Assembly: GCF_902806685.2 (NCBI RefSeq)
Contig: NC_048553.1
Span: 13,063,440 to 13,127,439, forward strand
Direction of reading: 5' to 3'
DNA length: 64,000 nucleotides
Origin: Maniola hyperantus
Taxonomy: Eukaryota > Arthropoda > Insecta > Lepidoptera > Nymphalidae
The notes beneath the pieces are model-generated. The model was not told the origin of the DNA. It did no database searches and saw only the letters and a program-made list of their open reading frames with translations. Position numbers and translations under genes: made by a program. Positions 1 to 8,947 of the stretch are shown here, piece by piece; the first letter of the stretch is position 1; each line of letters starts with the position of its first letter.

Positions 1-158
1 ACATTGTGGAGAACTCTCAGGCATGCAGGTTTCCTCACGATGTTTTCCTTCACCGTTAAAGCGCGTGATATTTAATTAATTAAAACGCACATAACTCCGA
101 AAAAAAGAAAAAAAAAATTAGAAGGCGGACGTTCTAACCACTAGGCTATCACAGCTTA
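1..158 (-). mobile_element. SINE-1 (tRNA-derived), cut by window edge
   Basis: Minus-strand copy of the SINE that recurs at 5643, 13138, 20733 and 47700. Read on the minus strand it begins with the tRNA-like A box (TAGCCTAGTGG) and runs into the body with ACATCGTGAGGAAACCTGCA. The B-box segment is replaced by an A-rich run near 105-120, so this copy is damaged. Its tail lies beyond the window start. Confidence 0.8.
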
Positions 159-295
159 AACGTAGGCATCCGCTAAGAAAGAATTTTTGAAAATTCAACC
201 TCGTTTCGGAGAAAAGTGTCTGTGACATACGGACGGACAGACATGACGAATCTATAAGGGTTCCGTTTTTGCCATTCGGCTACGGAACCCTAAAA
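159..295 (+). repeat. Composite of Hel-A fragment and GTTCCG-repeat 3' end
   Basis: Positions about 163-210 match the middle of Hel-A (CGTAGGCATCCGCTAAGAAA). Positions about 221-292 match the end of a GTTCCG-type repeat: a GGACGGACAGAC run followed by GGGTTCCG and CTACGGAACCCTAAAAA. Both parts are truncated. The remainder to about 644 is AT-rich with no recognised element. Confidence 0.6.
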
Positions 296-644
296 AGCCC
301 AATTTCCACTAAGCCCTTACGATCGATCGCCACGGCCTTTGAGCCCTTTAATACATTAGCTGAAAGAAAATAGGTCGCGAAAAAATTGTAATCTCCTAAA
401 AAAGTTGCGATATTAAGTATTATAATATTCAGAAGGGCCAATTCCGCCCAGGAATTTATGATTATTTGAAAAGTAAGACATTAGAGCAGTTCTTGGAGTG
501 TTGGTACTTGCGCACTGCAGATTTTTAAAAGCTTTAGTCTACAAGTAAACTACAAGTCCGCGTTGCATGCAGTTTTGTGTATTAAAAAATATGACTTCAG
601 TTGCTTGTTCGTCACGTGTGAAAATAAAATCCATACCTACCTAC
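296..644. other. Unassigned AT-rich stretch
   Basis: No long open frame, tRNA-like boxes, terminal repeats or copies elsewhere in the window were found by eye. It could be unique intergenic sequence or an old decayed element. Confidence 0.4.
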
Positions 645-838
645 TAATAATTTTTTTATTTTTTTTTATTTTTTTATTTTGTTTATTTGAAAGTAATCAA
701 CAGCGTAAATACATAATTATTATTTTTTAAATCTAGTTTTAACAGAAGGCCATAAGAGATTACTTAAAATTATAATTAAAACTATTTTAACAGAATAGAT
801 TTAGAATAAATGTAGATATATACAATAATAAAATTACA
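645..838 (-). mobile_element. LINE-type 3' end with AAAT tail
   Basis: The reverse complement matches 26024-26206: a conserved stretch (TAATCTCTTTTGGCCTTCTGT-like) leading to CAAATAAACAAAATAAAATA. A 3'-anchored copy ending in an AAAT-rich tail suggests a 5'-truncated LINE or LINE-driven SINE. The clade is not recognisable from so little. Confidence 0.55.
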
Positions 839-1047
839 AAAGTGCGTGTGTAAAGTGTGTCTATCTGTCTGTATGCTAGCTTTACTGTTGCTAGCAACAA
901 TATAACGGATTGTGATGAAATTTGGTACAGAGTTAGCTTATATCCCGGGGAAGGAAATGGCAACTTTTTATCCCGGAAATCCGGAGTTCCTCGGGATTTT
1001 TAAAACACCTAAATCCACGCTGACGAAGTCGCGGACATCATCAAGTA
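839..1047 (+). mobile_element. Degraded Hel-C Helitron
   Basis: Carries the Hel-C order of motifs: GTCTGTATGCTAGCTTT, ATGAAATTTGGTACAGAG, CCCGGGGAAGG, TTTTTATCCCGGAAA, then CACGCTGACGAAGTCGCGGACATC. The terminal CTAG has decayed to CAAG and the 5' TC end is not clear, so this is an old copy. Confidence 0.65.
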
Positions 1048-1374
1048 ACAATAATTAATTATTAATAATCCACTCTCAAACATGCGAACTAGCCTAAAAA
1101 TTACGTATTGGAAAAATAAATAATTGTTATACTGGATAGAACTGGAAGAAGAGAAGGAAGTAGGACAAACACCACAGTGTGAGTTGTACCTTCACAAGAG
1201 TTTTCAGTTATGGGTCTCGTGAGCATCACCTGTTATCGAGAGTAACTGCAGTTTAGGCGAACAATTCAGCGCGAGATAGGTCAAATGTTACTACGCGCTA
1301 ACTTTATTTTTTCCACTTCAAATCAGTCGTACAATTTCTAAAGTGAAACTAAAGTCCTACTATAACTCTATCCA
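1048..1374. other. Unassigned stretch
   Basis: Low-copy looking sequence with no open frame or element ends that I can support. Confidence 0.35.
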
Positions 1375-1495
1375 CGGAAAAAAGTTAGTATGTAATTTGG
1401 CATGCAGATTTTGGGAATTCAACCCCTAAGGGGGTGAAATAGGGGTTTGAAATTTTTGTGGTCCACGCATTTGTAAGTCGCGAGCATGAGCTAGT
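1375..1495 (+). mobile_element. Hel-A Helitron, 3' half
   Basis: From AATTTGGCATGCAGAT through AACCCCTAAGGGGGTGAAAT to the GCGAGCATGAGCTAG terminus. The terminal hairpin has lost part of its left arm (CACGCATTTGTAAGTCGCG), and the 5' half is missing. Confidence 0.7.
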
Positions 1496-1499
1496 ATCC

Positions 1500-1752
1500 T
1501 ATGTTTTGTAAAAGTTCACGATATATTGCAAATAAAACAGCTGACTGACGCTAGAGGTTGACGAACGTTGCGTAAGTAGGCCATTCGGAATCAATGCCAC
1601 GTCGTAGGTGGGGCATTGAACCCAGTTTTGAACGCTACATTACATACATTTAAAATACTAAATCACTAAAACTACAAAATGAGGCAAATAGTTATTGGTA
1701 TTGGATTGTGTTTAGGTAGTATAACAATAACGCTAAGTTTTTGCTAGCGTTC
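1500..1752 (-). repeat. CGCTAGC repeat copy
   Basis: The reverse complement aligns with 30592-30850 over most of its length. Shared blocks include AACGCTAGCAAA, ACAATCCAATACCAATAACC, TTTGCCTCATTTTGTAGTTT and, at the far end, AATATATCGTGAACTTTTAC. No coding capacity or clear terminal repeats; class unknown. Confidence 0.65.
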
Positions 1753-1838
1753 TGGTTCAAAATTCCACCCCTAAGTGGGTTAAATTTGATTTTGAATTTA
1801 TGTAGTCTACGCAGACGAAGTCGCGAGCATAAGCTAGT
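1753..1838 (+). mobile_element. Helitron 3' end (Hel-A/I type)
   Basis: AAATTCCACCCCTAAGTGGG then TACGCAGACGAAGTCGCG and AGCATAAGCTAG followed by T. Only the 3' terminus is present. Confidence 0.65.
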
Positions 1839-1854
1839 CTAGTTAGGTTTGAAA

Positions 1855-1960
1855 TAGTAAAGTAAAGTAAAATACTCTTTATTGTAGGTACACCAAAACA
1901 ATAGGCGGCCTTATCGCTAAAATAGTAATCTCTTCCGATATAATAAAAATTAAAGAAAGC
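1855..1960 (-). mobile_element. LINE 3' end, truncated
   Basis: On the minus strand it reads GGAAGAGATTACTATTTTAG, then CGATAAGGCCGCC, GGTGTACCTACAATAAAG and a TTTAC-repeat tail. The same 3' end recurs at 20262-20450 with GGTGTACAATAAA. This is the poly-adenylation-like end of a 5'-truncated LINE. Confidence 0.6.
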
Positions 1961-1990
1961 GGAAGGGGTCTACTAATTAAATAATGTACC

Positions 1991-2252
1991 CAGAGGCGTC
2001 TTTACCTATGGTGCAGGGTGTGAGCGCCCTCTAATGCGACACCTCCAAAGATGCGTCGATGCCGGCGCTCTCAAAGACCCTGCGCTCGTGTTATGGCCGA
2101 CGCCGTCATCATTTAAAATTGCACCATTTGCATCCGAATTTCCGTTTGAAAATATAACTGTTAGTATTCCATTTTGACCCTGTTCCTACTAGACTAGAGG
2201 GCGCCAGGGTACTGGTTGCACACGGGCGCCACAAGGGCTAGAGATGCCTCTG
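1991..2252. mobile_element. Non-autonomous hAT element, 262 bp
   Basis: The ends are inverted: CAGAGGCGTCTTTA at the left and TAGAGATGCCTCTG at the right. The element is flanked on both sides by the identical octamer AATGTACC (1983-1990 and 2253-2260). An 8-bp target duplication with CAG-type ends is the hAT signature. There is no transposase frame, so it must be mobilised in trans. The perfect duplication argues for a fairly recent insertion. Confidence 0.88.
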
Positions 2253-2260
2253 AATGTACC

Positions 2261-2533
2261 TACTCATAACGTATGTATATGTACAATAATAAAAGTACAA
2301 AACTGTAAATACAAAACTGAATTTCAAATATAACCAATGAAGTAAATAATTACCATAATGACGACACAACACAAAAGACGGCCGGGATGGGATGAAATTG
2401 TTCATTAAATTAAACTTTGAAATATGATGGTGATCTGCATTGCAGATGACGCCGCCATGATTGCGTTTGTTACTTGTTCAAATACTAACTTTTGTACATA
2501 GCATAAAAAAGATCCCTTTAATAATGCTTTAAT
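2261..2533. other. Unassigned stretch with short shared block
   Basis: About 2420-2485 shares AATATGATG plus TCTGCATTGC and CTTGTTACTTGT with about 11800-11860, so part of it is an old dispersed repeat. The rest shows nothing recognisable. Confidence 0.35.
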
Positions 2534-2916
2534 AATTGGGTATTTGACTCCAATTTTTTTATTACTTTATTATAAAGTAGAATAAAAATAATGACTTAAA
2601 TCGAAAAAACTAATTAAATCAATCAAAATAACACAGAAGTTATAAGCATTTAAATATTTCTGATTAGACAGAGATAGCGATACAACAGTTTAACGTCACA
2701 CCTACTTATGCCATAGTAGCTTCGTGCAGTTTCATACAAATTTTCGTTTTGCGAGAAAGGGATAGAAGACCCTCCCACTCCAAAATTAAAATGCCTGTAA
2801 CTTTTTAAATCTTTGTTGGATTTTAATATTTTTTTCAGTGTACGTCATTATTTTTATCCTAGTTTATAATAAAGTAATAATATTTATCAAATTCAAAAGT
2901 AGGCAAATACCCAATT
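2534..2916. mobile_element. TIR element (MITE), 383 bp
   Basis: It begins AATTGGGTATTTG and ends CAAATACCCAATT. A second inverted block follows inside the ends (ATTACTTTATTATAAA at about 2562; TTTATAATAAAGTAAT at about 2861), making imperfect inverted arms of about 70 bp. It has no open frame. It interrupts LINE-derived sequence: the flank at 2917 matches the sequence that ends the LINE remnant at 3307. No clear target duplication was found. Confidence 0.7.
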
Positions 2917-3010
2917 GATTTGTATAGTAATTACATAAGGCTAGCTTTAAGGCCACACCGCTCACCACTGTGCCAGGGAGTTGGTAGTCACAATCTACAT
3001 CAAAATATGA
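2917..3010 (+). mobile_element. LINE 3' flank fragment
   Basis: GATTTGTATAGTAATTACAT and AAGGCTAGCTTTAAG match the region just downstream of the LINE C-terminal remnant at 58287-58330, so this is a displaced piece of the same 3' end. Confidence 0.5.
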
Positions 3011-3013
3011 TTA

Positions 3014-3169
3014 CAGTGCGACAAGTCTATCTTGGCGCGTGGCGAAAATTGGAACTAACGTTGCCGTCATGTGTCCCCTTTGTTCTTGTGTGAATATTCT
3101 AAGCCTTTGTTTTCCAACAGCGCCCCCCCGTCAATGTCATTGAAGTGCCAAGAGAACCTTGTCGCACTG
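3014..3169. mobile_element. Mariner-type MITE, 156 bp
   Basis: Ends CAGTGCGACAAG and CTTGTCGCACTG are exact inverted repeats, bounded on each side by TA (3012-3013 and 3170-3171). A TA duplication is typical of Tc1/mariner-mobilised MITEs. It has no coding capacity. It sits directly upstream of a LINE C-terminal remnant. Confidence 0.85.
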
Positions 3170-3171
3170 TA

Positions 3172-3324
3172 CATGAATATATTTCATCGCGATTTATAGC
3201 CTCATCTGGTGACAGAAGGGCTGCCTCATTTTTTGCGCAACGGATCAGCCTGGCTGTCCAGCGCGGAAATGCAGTCAGTATTCTTGGCACCATTCCACGC
3301 GGGCATGATTTGTATAGTAATTAG
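3172..3324 (+). pseudogene. Non-LTR retrotransposon ORF2 C-terminus
   Basis: One frame reads SSGDRRAASFFAQRISLAVQ, continuing RGNAVSILGTIPRGHDLYSN and a TAG stop at 3322-3324. The QRISLAVQRGNA...LGT ending is a familiar C-terminal signature of arthropod LINE polymerases and is also found at 57818-58300. There is no reverse transcriptase core. It is a 5'-truncated dead copy; the LINE clade is not certain. Confidence 0.75.
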
Positions 3325-3370
3325 ATAAGGCTAACTTAATGTAATAGCTTAGATAAGTTTTATCGTAATA

Positions 3371-3523
3371 TTGGGGCCGATTCTCTTGTACACAATCTCT
3401 AAACTAAACTAAACTAACAGATCTAAATCTAGTGCTATCCTTTTCCGCAAGCAACATTATGAAAGGGATAGCAATAGATTTAGACGTGCCATTTTAGGAT
3501 TGTGTACAACGGAATTAGCCACA
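3371..3523. mobile_element. Short TIR repeat, about 153 bp
   Basis: The left end GGGGCCGATTCTCTTGTACA and the right end (complement TGTGGCTAATTCCGTTGTAC) are imperfect inverted repeats of about 26 bp sharing TTGTACACAATC. The interior has a GAAAGGGATAGCA block. It resembles a MITE; no target duplication was resolved. Confidence 0.55.
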
Positions 3524-3639
3524 TTTTCTCATTAAAAAAAATACATGAAAAAATAATAATAATAATATCAACGTAAACTTCGAACCTTTGGGTCTAGGAG
3601 TTTTAGATTTTACATGGCTTTGGGTTTCTTTATAACGTG

Positions 3640-3765
3640 TACCTTCCATTCAAGAGTGAAAAAGCAGCTTCTAGGCAAGCGCGCTCCATCTTACGCTGCA
3701 TCATCACTTGCCACCAGGTCTGATTGCAGCCAAGCGCTAGTTTATAAATTAAAAAAAGACCTTTG
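3640..3765 (+). mobile_element. GGCTTCGG LINE tail, 3' end only
   Basis: TCTAGGCAAGCGCGCTCCAT, CTGCATCATCACTTGCC and CAAGCGCTAGTTTATAAATT match the terminal part of the copies at 30870, 55727 (minus) and 62694 (minus). It ends in an A-rich tail, which indicates 5' truncation. Confidence 0.6.
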
Positions 3766-3927
3766 TTAAGAAATAATTTACAGAAGTTTCAAAGCAAAGA
3801 CGGGGCAAGTCAGCTAGTTGTCACTGATATTCTAAACCTGAGAACTGTACTCGTATACTTCAAACCAGTTGCGGAGATCAGATGGCAATGCACAGAGCAG
3901 CGACCTACATTTGAAATTCAAATAAGT

Positions 3928-4810
3928 AAGGCCTTATTCAGGGAGACGCAGGGCGTTGCGCGGCGCGTCTTGCGGTTATGCCATTGATGTAGTGCGTGGG
4001 TGGCGGCGCTCGAAGCGCACGAGCACCCCGCACCACAACCCCCCCCCCCCCCCACGCACGCACATGCCGTAGGGAATGCCGTGTGTTCTATCCCAAGAAA
4101 CCAAACCTGTGTGACATCGCTATTGCAATAAGTGGTTCATGCCCGTGCCCGTTCGAGCCCCTAAAAAATAATTTGCCAAAAATTTGGCGAACCTCACATA
4201 CAGATATTAGTTTCAAAAATGTGTCAACTTTTCAATGAGTTTAATTGGTTTTTTATATGCAAATGAGAGCCTTGGGGATGATGCCTATGTCAAAAATAAT
4301 TTATTTCTTAGTCCTAATTATTAACTCCTTCAAGAGACCTATCGGTTGATGATGATGATGATGATGAATTGTTAAATAGAGGGAAGGGCGAATGCTCGTG
4401 AGGCGTATAACATCTGCCTCCAAAAAGGTCACTTCGTGATGATCACTACCGCTCTGCAAAGAGTGTTATGACGAAGAAGAAGATAGGCTAATATTTGACA
4501 TATCGTCGATTCAGTGGCCCTACCGCGGTTGTTTGACAGCTACAATGTCACGATCGCAATCATCTCTGATTGGTTAATGCTCGCTCACTATTGGCTACAA
4601 TGCATTGTTGCAACAAGAATCGCACAAATTCAGCCAATCTGAGCTATTGAGATTGTAATAATGATTGATGCAGGTTTTAGACAATCGCCCTACTGGATCA
4701 AACCGAGAGTTCCTTCAGTGTAGTTCACTCTGCCACTACGCACAGTGCATCACCATACACTACGCACAACGCCCCGCGCAACGCCCCGCGTCTCTCTGAA
4801 CGAGGCCTAA
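3928..4810. mobile_element. TIR element, 883 bp, non-coding
   Basis: Long imperfect inverted ends of about 40 bp: left AGGCCTTATTCAGGGAGACG then GGGCGTTGCGCGG; right CCGCGCAACGCCCCGCGTCT then CTCTGAACGAGGCCT. The interior holds a 15-base C run at 4039-4053 and a smaller TIR element at 4512-4695. No transposase frame was seen and no target duplication could be assigned. Confidence 0.65.
4512..4695. mobile_element. Nested MITE-like element, 184 bp
   Basis: Bounded by CAGTGG and CTACTG, with related inner ends (GGTTGTTTGACAG at the left, complement GATTGTCTAAAAC at the right). It contains CCAAT-like ATTGGTT/ATTGGCT motifs and GATTGTAATAATGATTGATG. It lies inside the larger TIR element at 3928-4810. 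Limits are approximate. Confidence 0.5.
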
Positions 4811-5048
4811 GCTATATCTTCAGTGACAAGTGGCAGCGGGTTGCGGGGCGACAGCGAACAAACACTCGCGAGCTGCAAACTTTCAAATGTGCCGAACTTC
4901 CCCCAACAGCTTCGCTCTGGGAATACTCGTACATTCAAATCGAGTAGCGGCAAAATACGGAATATTGTGGAAATGTAGAGGTGGCGTTTGGGAATAGAGA
5001 ATATTTTGAGAGGTTTATTGAAATATCTTGTAAATTAATCTTAATCCA

Positions 5049-5303
5049 TCCATACTAATATTATAAATGCGAATTGCGAAAGTGTGTTTGTCTGTCCGTC
5101 CATCTGGCTGTCTGTCTATCTGTCTGTCTGTCTGCTAGCTTTTCACGGCTCATCCGTTTAGCCGATTTTAATGAAATTTTGTACAGAGATAGTGCATCCC
5201 GGGAAAGGAAATAGGCTACCTTTTATCCCTGGAAATTTAAAGAGTTCCTACAGGATTTTTAAAAACCTATATCCACGCGGACGAAGTCGCGGGCATCACC
5301 TAG
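5049..5303 (+). mobile_element. Hel-C Helitron, complete, 255 bp
   Basis: Begins TCCATACTAATATTATAAAT after an A and ends GGGCATCACCTAG before a T, exactly the A|TC...CTAG|T arrangement. The subterminal hairpin CGCGGACGAAGTCGCG is intact. It has a GTCTGTCTGTCT tract near the 5' end. It encodes nothing and depends on a Rep-helicase made elsewhere. Confidence 0.88.
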
Positions 5304-5361
5304 TAATTATTATAAAAATACACTTTTATAAATAATTATAAAAATATTTCATAACTTTTCT

Positions 5362-5424
5362 AGGCTTCACAAAATACGTTACCTAAACATAAGCACGCCA
5401 ATTATGAATTAAAGCAAGCTTCTC
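5362..5424 (+). repeat. Direct repeat, copy 1
   Basis: TCTAGGCTTCACAAAATACG through ATTATGAATTAAAGC recurs at 5959-6018 with small differences. The two copies bracket Hel-B and SINE-1 insertions, which suggests a short tandem duplication of host sequence that was later filled. Confidence 0.6.
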
Positions 5425-5614
5425 CGTCAGTACTTTGGTTTGTTGGTTTGTCCTTTAATCACGTCGCAACGGATTGGCGTGTTTTTTTTTACATGGGTAT
5501 AGTCAAAGACCTGGAGAGTGACATAGGCTACTTTTTATCCCGGAAACCCAAAGACTTCCCACGGGATTGTTAAATACCTAAATCCGCGCGGACGAAGTCG
5601 CGGGCATCAGCTAG
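5425..5614 (+). mobile_element. Hel-B Helitron, 5'-truncated
   Basis: From TTGGTTTGTTGGTTTGTCC through AATCACGTCGCAACGGATTG and TTTTTATCCCGGAAA to the hairpin and CTAG at 5611-5614, followed by T. The TC end is missing. Confidence 0.8.
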
Positions 5615-5642
5615 TAATAATATAAAATACCAACGTCTTTCT

Positions 5643-5952
5643 CATCATTATCATCATGATCAACCCATCACCGGCTCACTACAGAGCGCGGGTCTCCTCT
5701 CAGAGTGAGAAGGGTTTTGGCCATAGTCTACCACGCTGGCCATGTGCGGATTGGTAGACTTCACACACCTTTGAGAACATTATGGAGAACTCTCAGGCAT
5801 GCAGGTTTCCTCACGATGTTTTCTTTCACCGTTAAAGCAAGTGATATTTAATTAATTAAAACGCACATAATTCCGAAAAGTTAGAAGTGCGTGCCCGGGA
5901 TCGAACCCTCGACCTCCGATTAGAAAGCGGACGTCCTAACCACTAGGATATC
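5643..5952 (-). mobile_element. SINE-1, full length with 10-bp TSD
   Basis: Flanked by identical ACGTCTTTCT (5633-5642 and 5953-5962), a normal retrotransposition target duplication. Read on the minus strand: A box near the 3' coordinate end, B box GGTTCGATCCC (5889-5915 area, GATCGAACCC on the plus strand), the body, and a tail of ATGAT units. The 5' region has point changes but the copy is essentially full length (310 bp). Confidence 0.9.
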
Positions 5953-5958
5953 ACGTCT

Positions 5959-6018
5959 TTCTAGGCTTCACAAAATGTTACGTAAACATAAGCAAATTAT
6001 GAATTAAAGCAATTTGGC
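5959..6018 (+). repeat. Direct repeat, copy 2
   Basis: Second copy of the block at 5362-5424, slightly shortened (ACGTAAACATAAGCAAATTA). It begins inside the target duplication of SINE-1. Confidence 0.6.
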
Positions 6019-6094
6019 TTATCCGAAAAACGAGACGAAAAGTTTAGCTACGACGAGATTAGCATAATTGCATTACTCGAGTTGTTTCGTAAAA

Positions 6095-6403
6095 AACTGG
6101 TCAAGTGCGAGTCGGAGTCGCACACGAACGGTTCCGTACTATTGTACAAGATTATGTGCTTTTTAATTTTTATGGCGTAGGTATGCATATTTTATCTATG
6201 ATCAGTGTTGACAATTTGGCGAATCGCTAGATTTTAAAGGTGGCCATTTTGATTTTTTTTTATTTGTTGTTGTAACTGCAATTGAAATACACAATCTGCG
6301 AAAATTTCAACTCTCTACTTATTTCAGTTCAAGAGATGCAGCCCGCTGACAGATAGACTGACAGACGGACGGATAGCGGAAGCTTAGTAATAGGGTCCCG
6401 TTG
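6095..6403 (+). repeat. GTTCCG-repeat variant, 5' part
   Basis: Starts AACTGGTCAAGTGCGAGTCG and GGTTCCGTACTATTGTACAA, and reaches a GACAGACGGACGG tract then AATAGGGTCCCGTT. Its last few bases (CACCCTTCGGGTACGGAACC) lie at 6877-6903, beyond an RTE insertion. Confidence 0.7.
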
Positions 6404-6537
6404 ACATCCTTCGGAAGCTGGCAGTTGAAGTGGCAATTGGCAGGCACATATGTAGTTAAAAAAACCGATAGACGTTGGAGTCGCAAGGTGCTGGAATGGC
6501 GACTTCGCACTTGTAGGTTGAAAACCGCGCATCAAAT
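6404..6537 (+). pseudogene. RTE-like ORF C-terminal piece, first half
   Basis: Degraded version of the segment encoding LKWQWAGHI...DRRW..KVLEWR (compare 46870-46990): AGTTGAAGTGGCAATTGGCA and GGTGCTGGAATGGCGACTTC. It is interrupted at about 6538 by unrelated AT-rich sequence and resumes at 6738. Confidence 0.75.
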
Positions 6538-6737
6538 TAGAAGAAAGGTGATGTAAAATTATGTAAATTAGATTAAGACATATTATTAAAACATGTAAAA
6601 ATTATTAAAGCATGTAAGATTTTGTTATAATTACTGTTAGTCCATAAGTTGATTCGATCATAAGCCTTCAACCAATAAACAAGTGTGCACGGAGCCATCT
6701 TCATCATTGAAACCACCAACAAATAAATTTATCTTTC
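6538..6737. mobile_element. 200-bp insertion inside RTE remnant
   Basis: AT-rich sequence separating two colinear halves of an RTE C-terminal remnant. Contains AACATGTAAAAATTATTAAA and repeated AAGCATGTAAGA-like motifs, ending AACAAATAAATTTATCTTT. Identity unknown; no clear inverted ends. Confidence 0.5.
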
Positions 6738-6876
6738 AACCTATGGACGGATGATGTCAGGCGAGTTGCGGGAGTAGCTGAATTTAGACGGTGCAAGACC
6801 GTGGCGTGCGGCAGTCCCTACAAGAGACCTATGTCCAGCAGTGGACGTCTATCGGTTAATGATGATTATGATGATG
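6738..6876 (+). pseudogene. RTE-like ORF C-terminal piece, second half
   Basis: Continues the remnant: GGACGGATGATGTCAGGCGA, GTGCAAGACCGTGGCGTG, then TATGTCCAGCAGTGGACGTC and a TAATGATGATTATGATGATG tail. It corresponds to the terminal WTDD(I)...AAQDRG...YVQQWTSIG of RTE-type polymerases. Confidence 0.75.
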
Positions 6877-6903
6877 GCACCCTTCGGGTACGGAACCCTA
6901 AAA
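6877..6903 (+). repeat. GTTCCG-repeat variant, 3' end
   Basis: CACCCTTCGGGTACGGAACC followed by CTAAAAA completes the repeat begun at 6095, proving that the RTE copy was inserted into it. Confidence 0.7.
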
Positions 6904-7127
6904 AATATTAAGGGACACCTGCGGTATAACTTTTGCCCCTAAAAATTATTTATTTGAAACTTCTTTCATAAATCTGGGCAAACTTGTTTACGAAGTAATT
7001 TTGTAGGAGACCCGTTTTTCATGCGTACTCGTATTTTTGGCTTACGTAGGTACCTACCAGTCTAGGTGCTTCTAACTTTTGTAGTTATCATACTAAGTTG
7101 AAACTTAAAACCACTGTATACAACTAT
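6904..7127. other. Unassigned stretch
   Basis: No element ends or coding frame seen. Confidence 0.3.
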
Positions 7128-7232
7128 ACAGGCTGTAAGCAGAACGCTAGCAAAGACTTAGCGTTATTGTTAACACAATCCAATACCAATAACCATTTGC
7201 CTAATTTTGTAGTTCTAGTGATTTAGTATTTT
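7128..7232 (+). repeat. CGCTAGC repeat, partial
   Basis: AGAACGCTAGCAAAGACTTA, ACAATCCAATACCAATAACC and AGTGATTTAGTATTTTTAA match 30592-30715. It is cut directly by the CGACTTC repeat at 7234. Confidence 0.65.
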
Positions 7233-7233
7233 T

Positions 7234-7434
7234 AACCGACTTCAAAAAAAGGAGGAGGTTCTCAATTCGTCGGATTTTTTTTATTTTTTACTTACTCGAA
7301 GACACCTGGACCGATTTTGAAAATTCTTTTTTTGTTTGAAAGGGTATTATACTTCAAAGTTGGTCGCATTTAAATTTGGTGAAGATCTGATGAACATCGA
7401 AGATAGATAATGGAACTCCTCAACGGATAAGAGT
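7234..7434 (+). repeat. CGACTTC repeat, 5' part
   Basis: Starts AACCGACTTCAAAAAAAGGA and contains GGACCGATTTTGAAAATTC and TGGAACTCCTCAACGGATAA. Copies at 12309 and 17692 are longer. The element is abruptly replaced by a LINE tail at 7435. Confidence 0.7.
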
Positions 7435-7530
7435 AGGAACGGCATTCCGAACCAGTGGTAAATTAATTAAGGTGACTACATAGTTGACGATTCAAAAACA
7501 CTTGTAAAAGTTTACTTGAATAAAAATATA
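7435..7530 (+). mobile_element. LINE 3' UTR end seeding the TATTC array
   Basis: GGCATTCCGAACCAGTGGTA through AACACTTGTAAAAGTTTAC and TGAATAAA matches the 3' UTR of the LINE remnant at 42217-42655, which ends in only about two ATTCT units. Here the same tail runs into 1.4 kb of ATTCT. Confidence 0.75.
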
Positions 7531-8947
7531 TTCTATTCTATTCTATTCTATTCTATTCTATTCTATTCTATTCTATTCTATTCTATTCTATTCTATTCTA
7601 TTCTATTCTATTCTATTCTATTCTATTCTATTCTATTCTATTCTATTCTATTCTATTCTATTCTATTCTATTCTATTCTATTCTATTCTATCTATTCTAT
7701 TCTATTCTATTCTATTCTATTCTATTCTATTCTATTCTATTCTATTCTATTCTATTCTATTCTATTCTATTCTATTCTATTCTATTCTATTCTATTCTAT
7801 TCTATTCTATTCTATTCTATTCTATTCTATTCTATTCTATTCTATTCTATTCTATTCTATTCTATTCTATTCTATTCTATTCTATTCTATTCTATTCTAT
7901 TCTATTCTATTCTATTCTATTCTATTCTATTCTATTCTATTCTATTCTATTCTATTCTATTCTATTCTATTCTATTCTATTCTATTCTATTCTATTCTAT
8001 TCTATTCTATTCTATTCTATTCTATTCTATTCTATTCTATTCTATTCTATTCTATTCTATTCTATTCTATTCTATTCTATTCTATTCTATTCTATTCTAT
8101 TCTATTCTATTCTATTCTATTCTATTCTATTCTATTCTATTCTATTCTATTCTATTCTATTCTATTCTATTTTATTCTATTCTATTCTATTCTATTCTAT
8201 TCTATTCTATTCTATTCTATTCTATTCTATTCTATTCTATTCTATTCTATTCTATTCTATTCTATTCTATTCTATTCTATTCTATTCTATTCTATTCTAT
8301 TCTATTCTATTCTATTCTATTCTATTCTATTCTATTCTATTCTATTCTATTCTATTCTATTCTATTCTATTCTATTCTATTCTATTCTATTCTATTCTAT
8401 TCTATTCTATTCTATTCTATTCTATTCTATTCTATTCTATTCTATTCTATTCTATTCTATTCTATTCTATTCTATTCTATTCTATTCTATTCTATTCTAT
8501 TCTATTCTATTCTATTCTATTCTATTCTATTCTATTCTATTCTATTCTATTCTATTCTATTCTATTCTATTCTATTCTATTCTATTCTATTCTATTCTAT
8601 TCTATTCTATTCTATTCTATTCTATTCTATTCTATTCTATTCTATTCTATTCTATTCTATTCTATTCTATTCTATTCTATTCTATTCTATTCTATTCTAT
8701 TCTATTCTATTCTATTCTATTCTATTCTATTCTATTCTATTCTATTCTATTCTATTCTATTCTATTCTATTCTATTCTATTCTATTCTATTCTATTCTAT
8801 TCTATTCTATTCTATTCTATTCTATTCTATTCTATTCTATTCTATTCTATTCTATTCTATTCTATTCTATTCTATTCTATTCTATTCTATTCTATTCTAT
8901 TCTATTCTATTCTATTCTATTCTATTCTATTCTATTCTATTCTATTT
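7531..8947 (+). repeat. (TTCTA)n microsatellite, about 283 units
   Basis: A pentamer array of about 1,415 bp. Only two imperfections were found: one T lost at about 7691 and a C-to-T change at 8172. Because five is not a multiple of three and no phase makes a stop, it gives a 480-residue open frame of repeated FYSIL. That frame is an artefact, not a protein. Confidence 0.97.
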
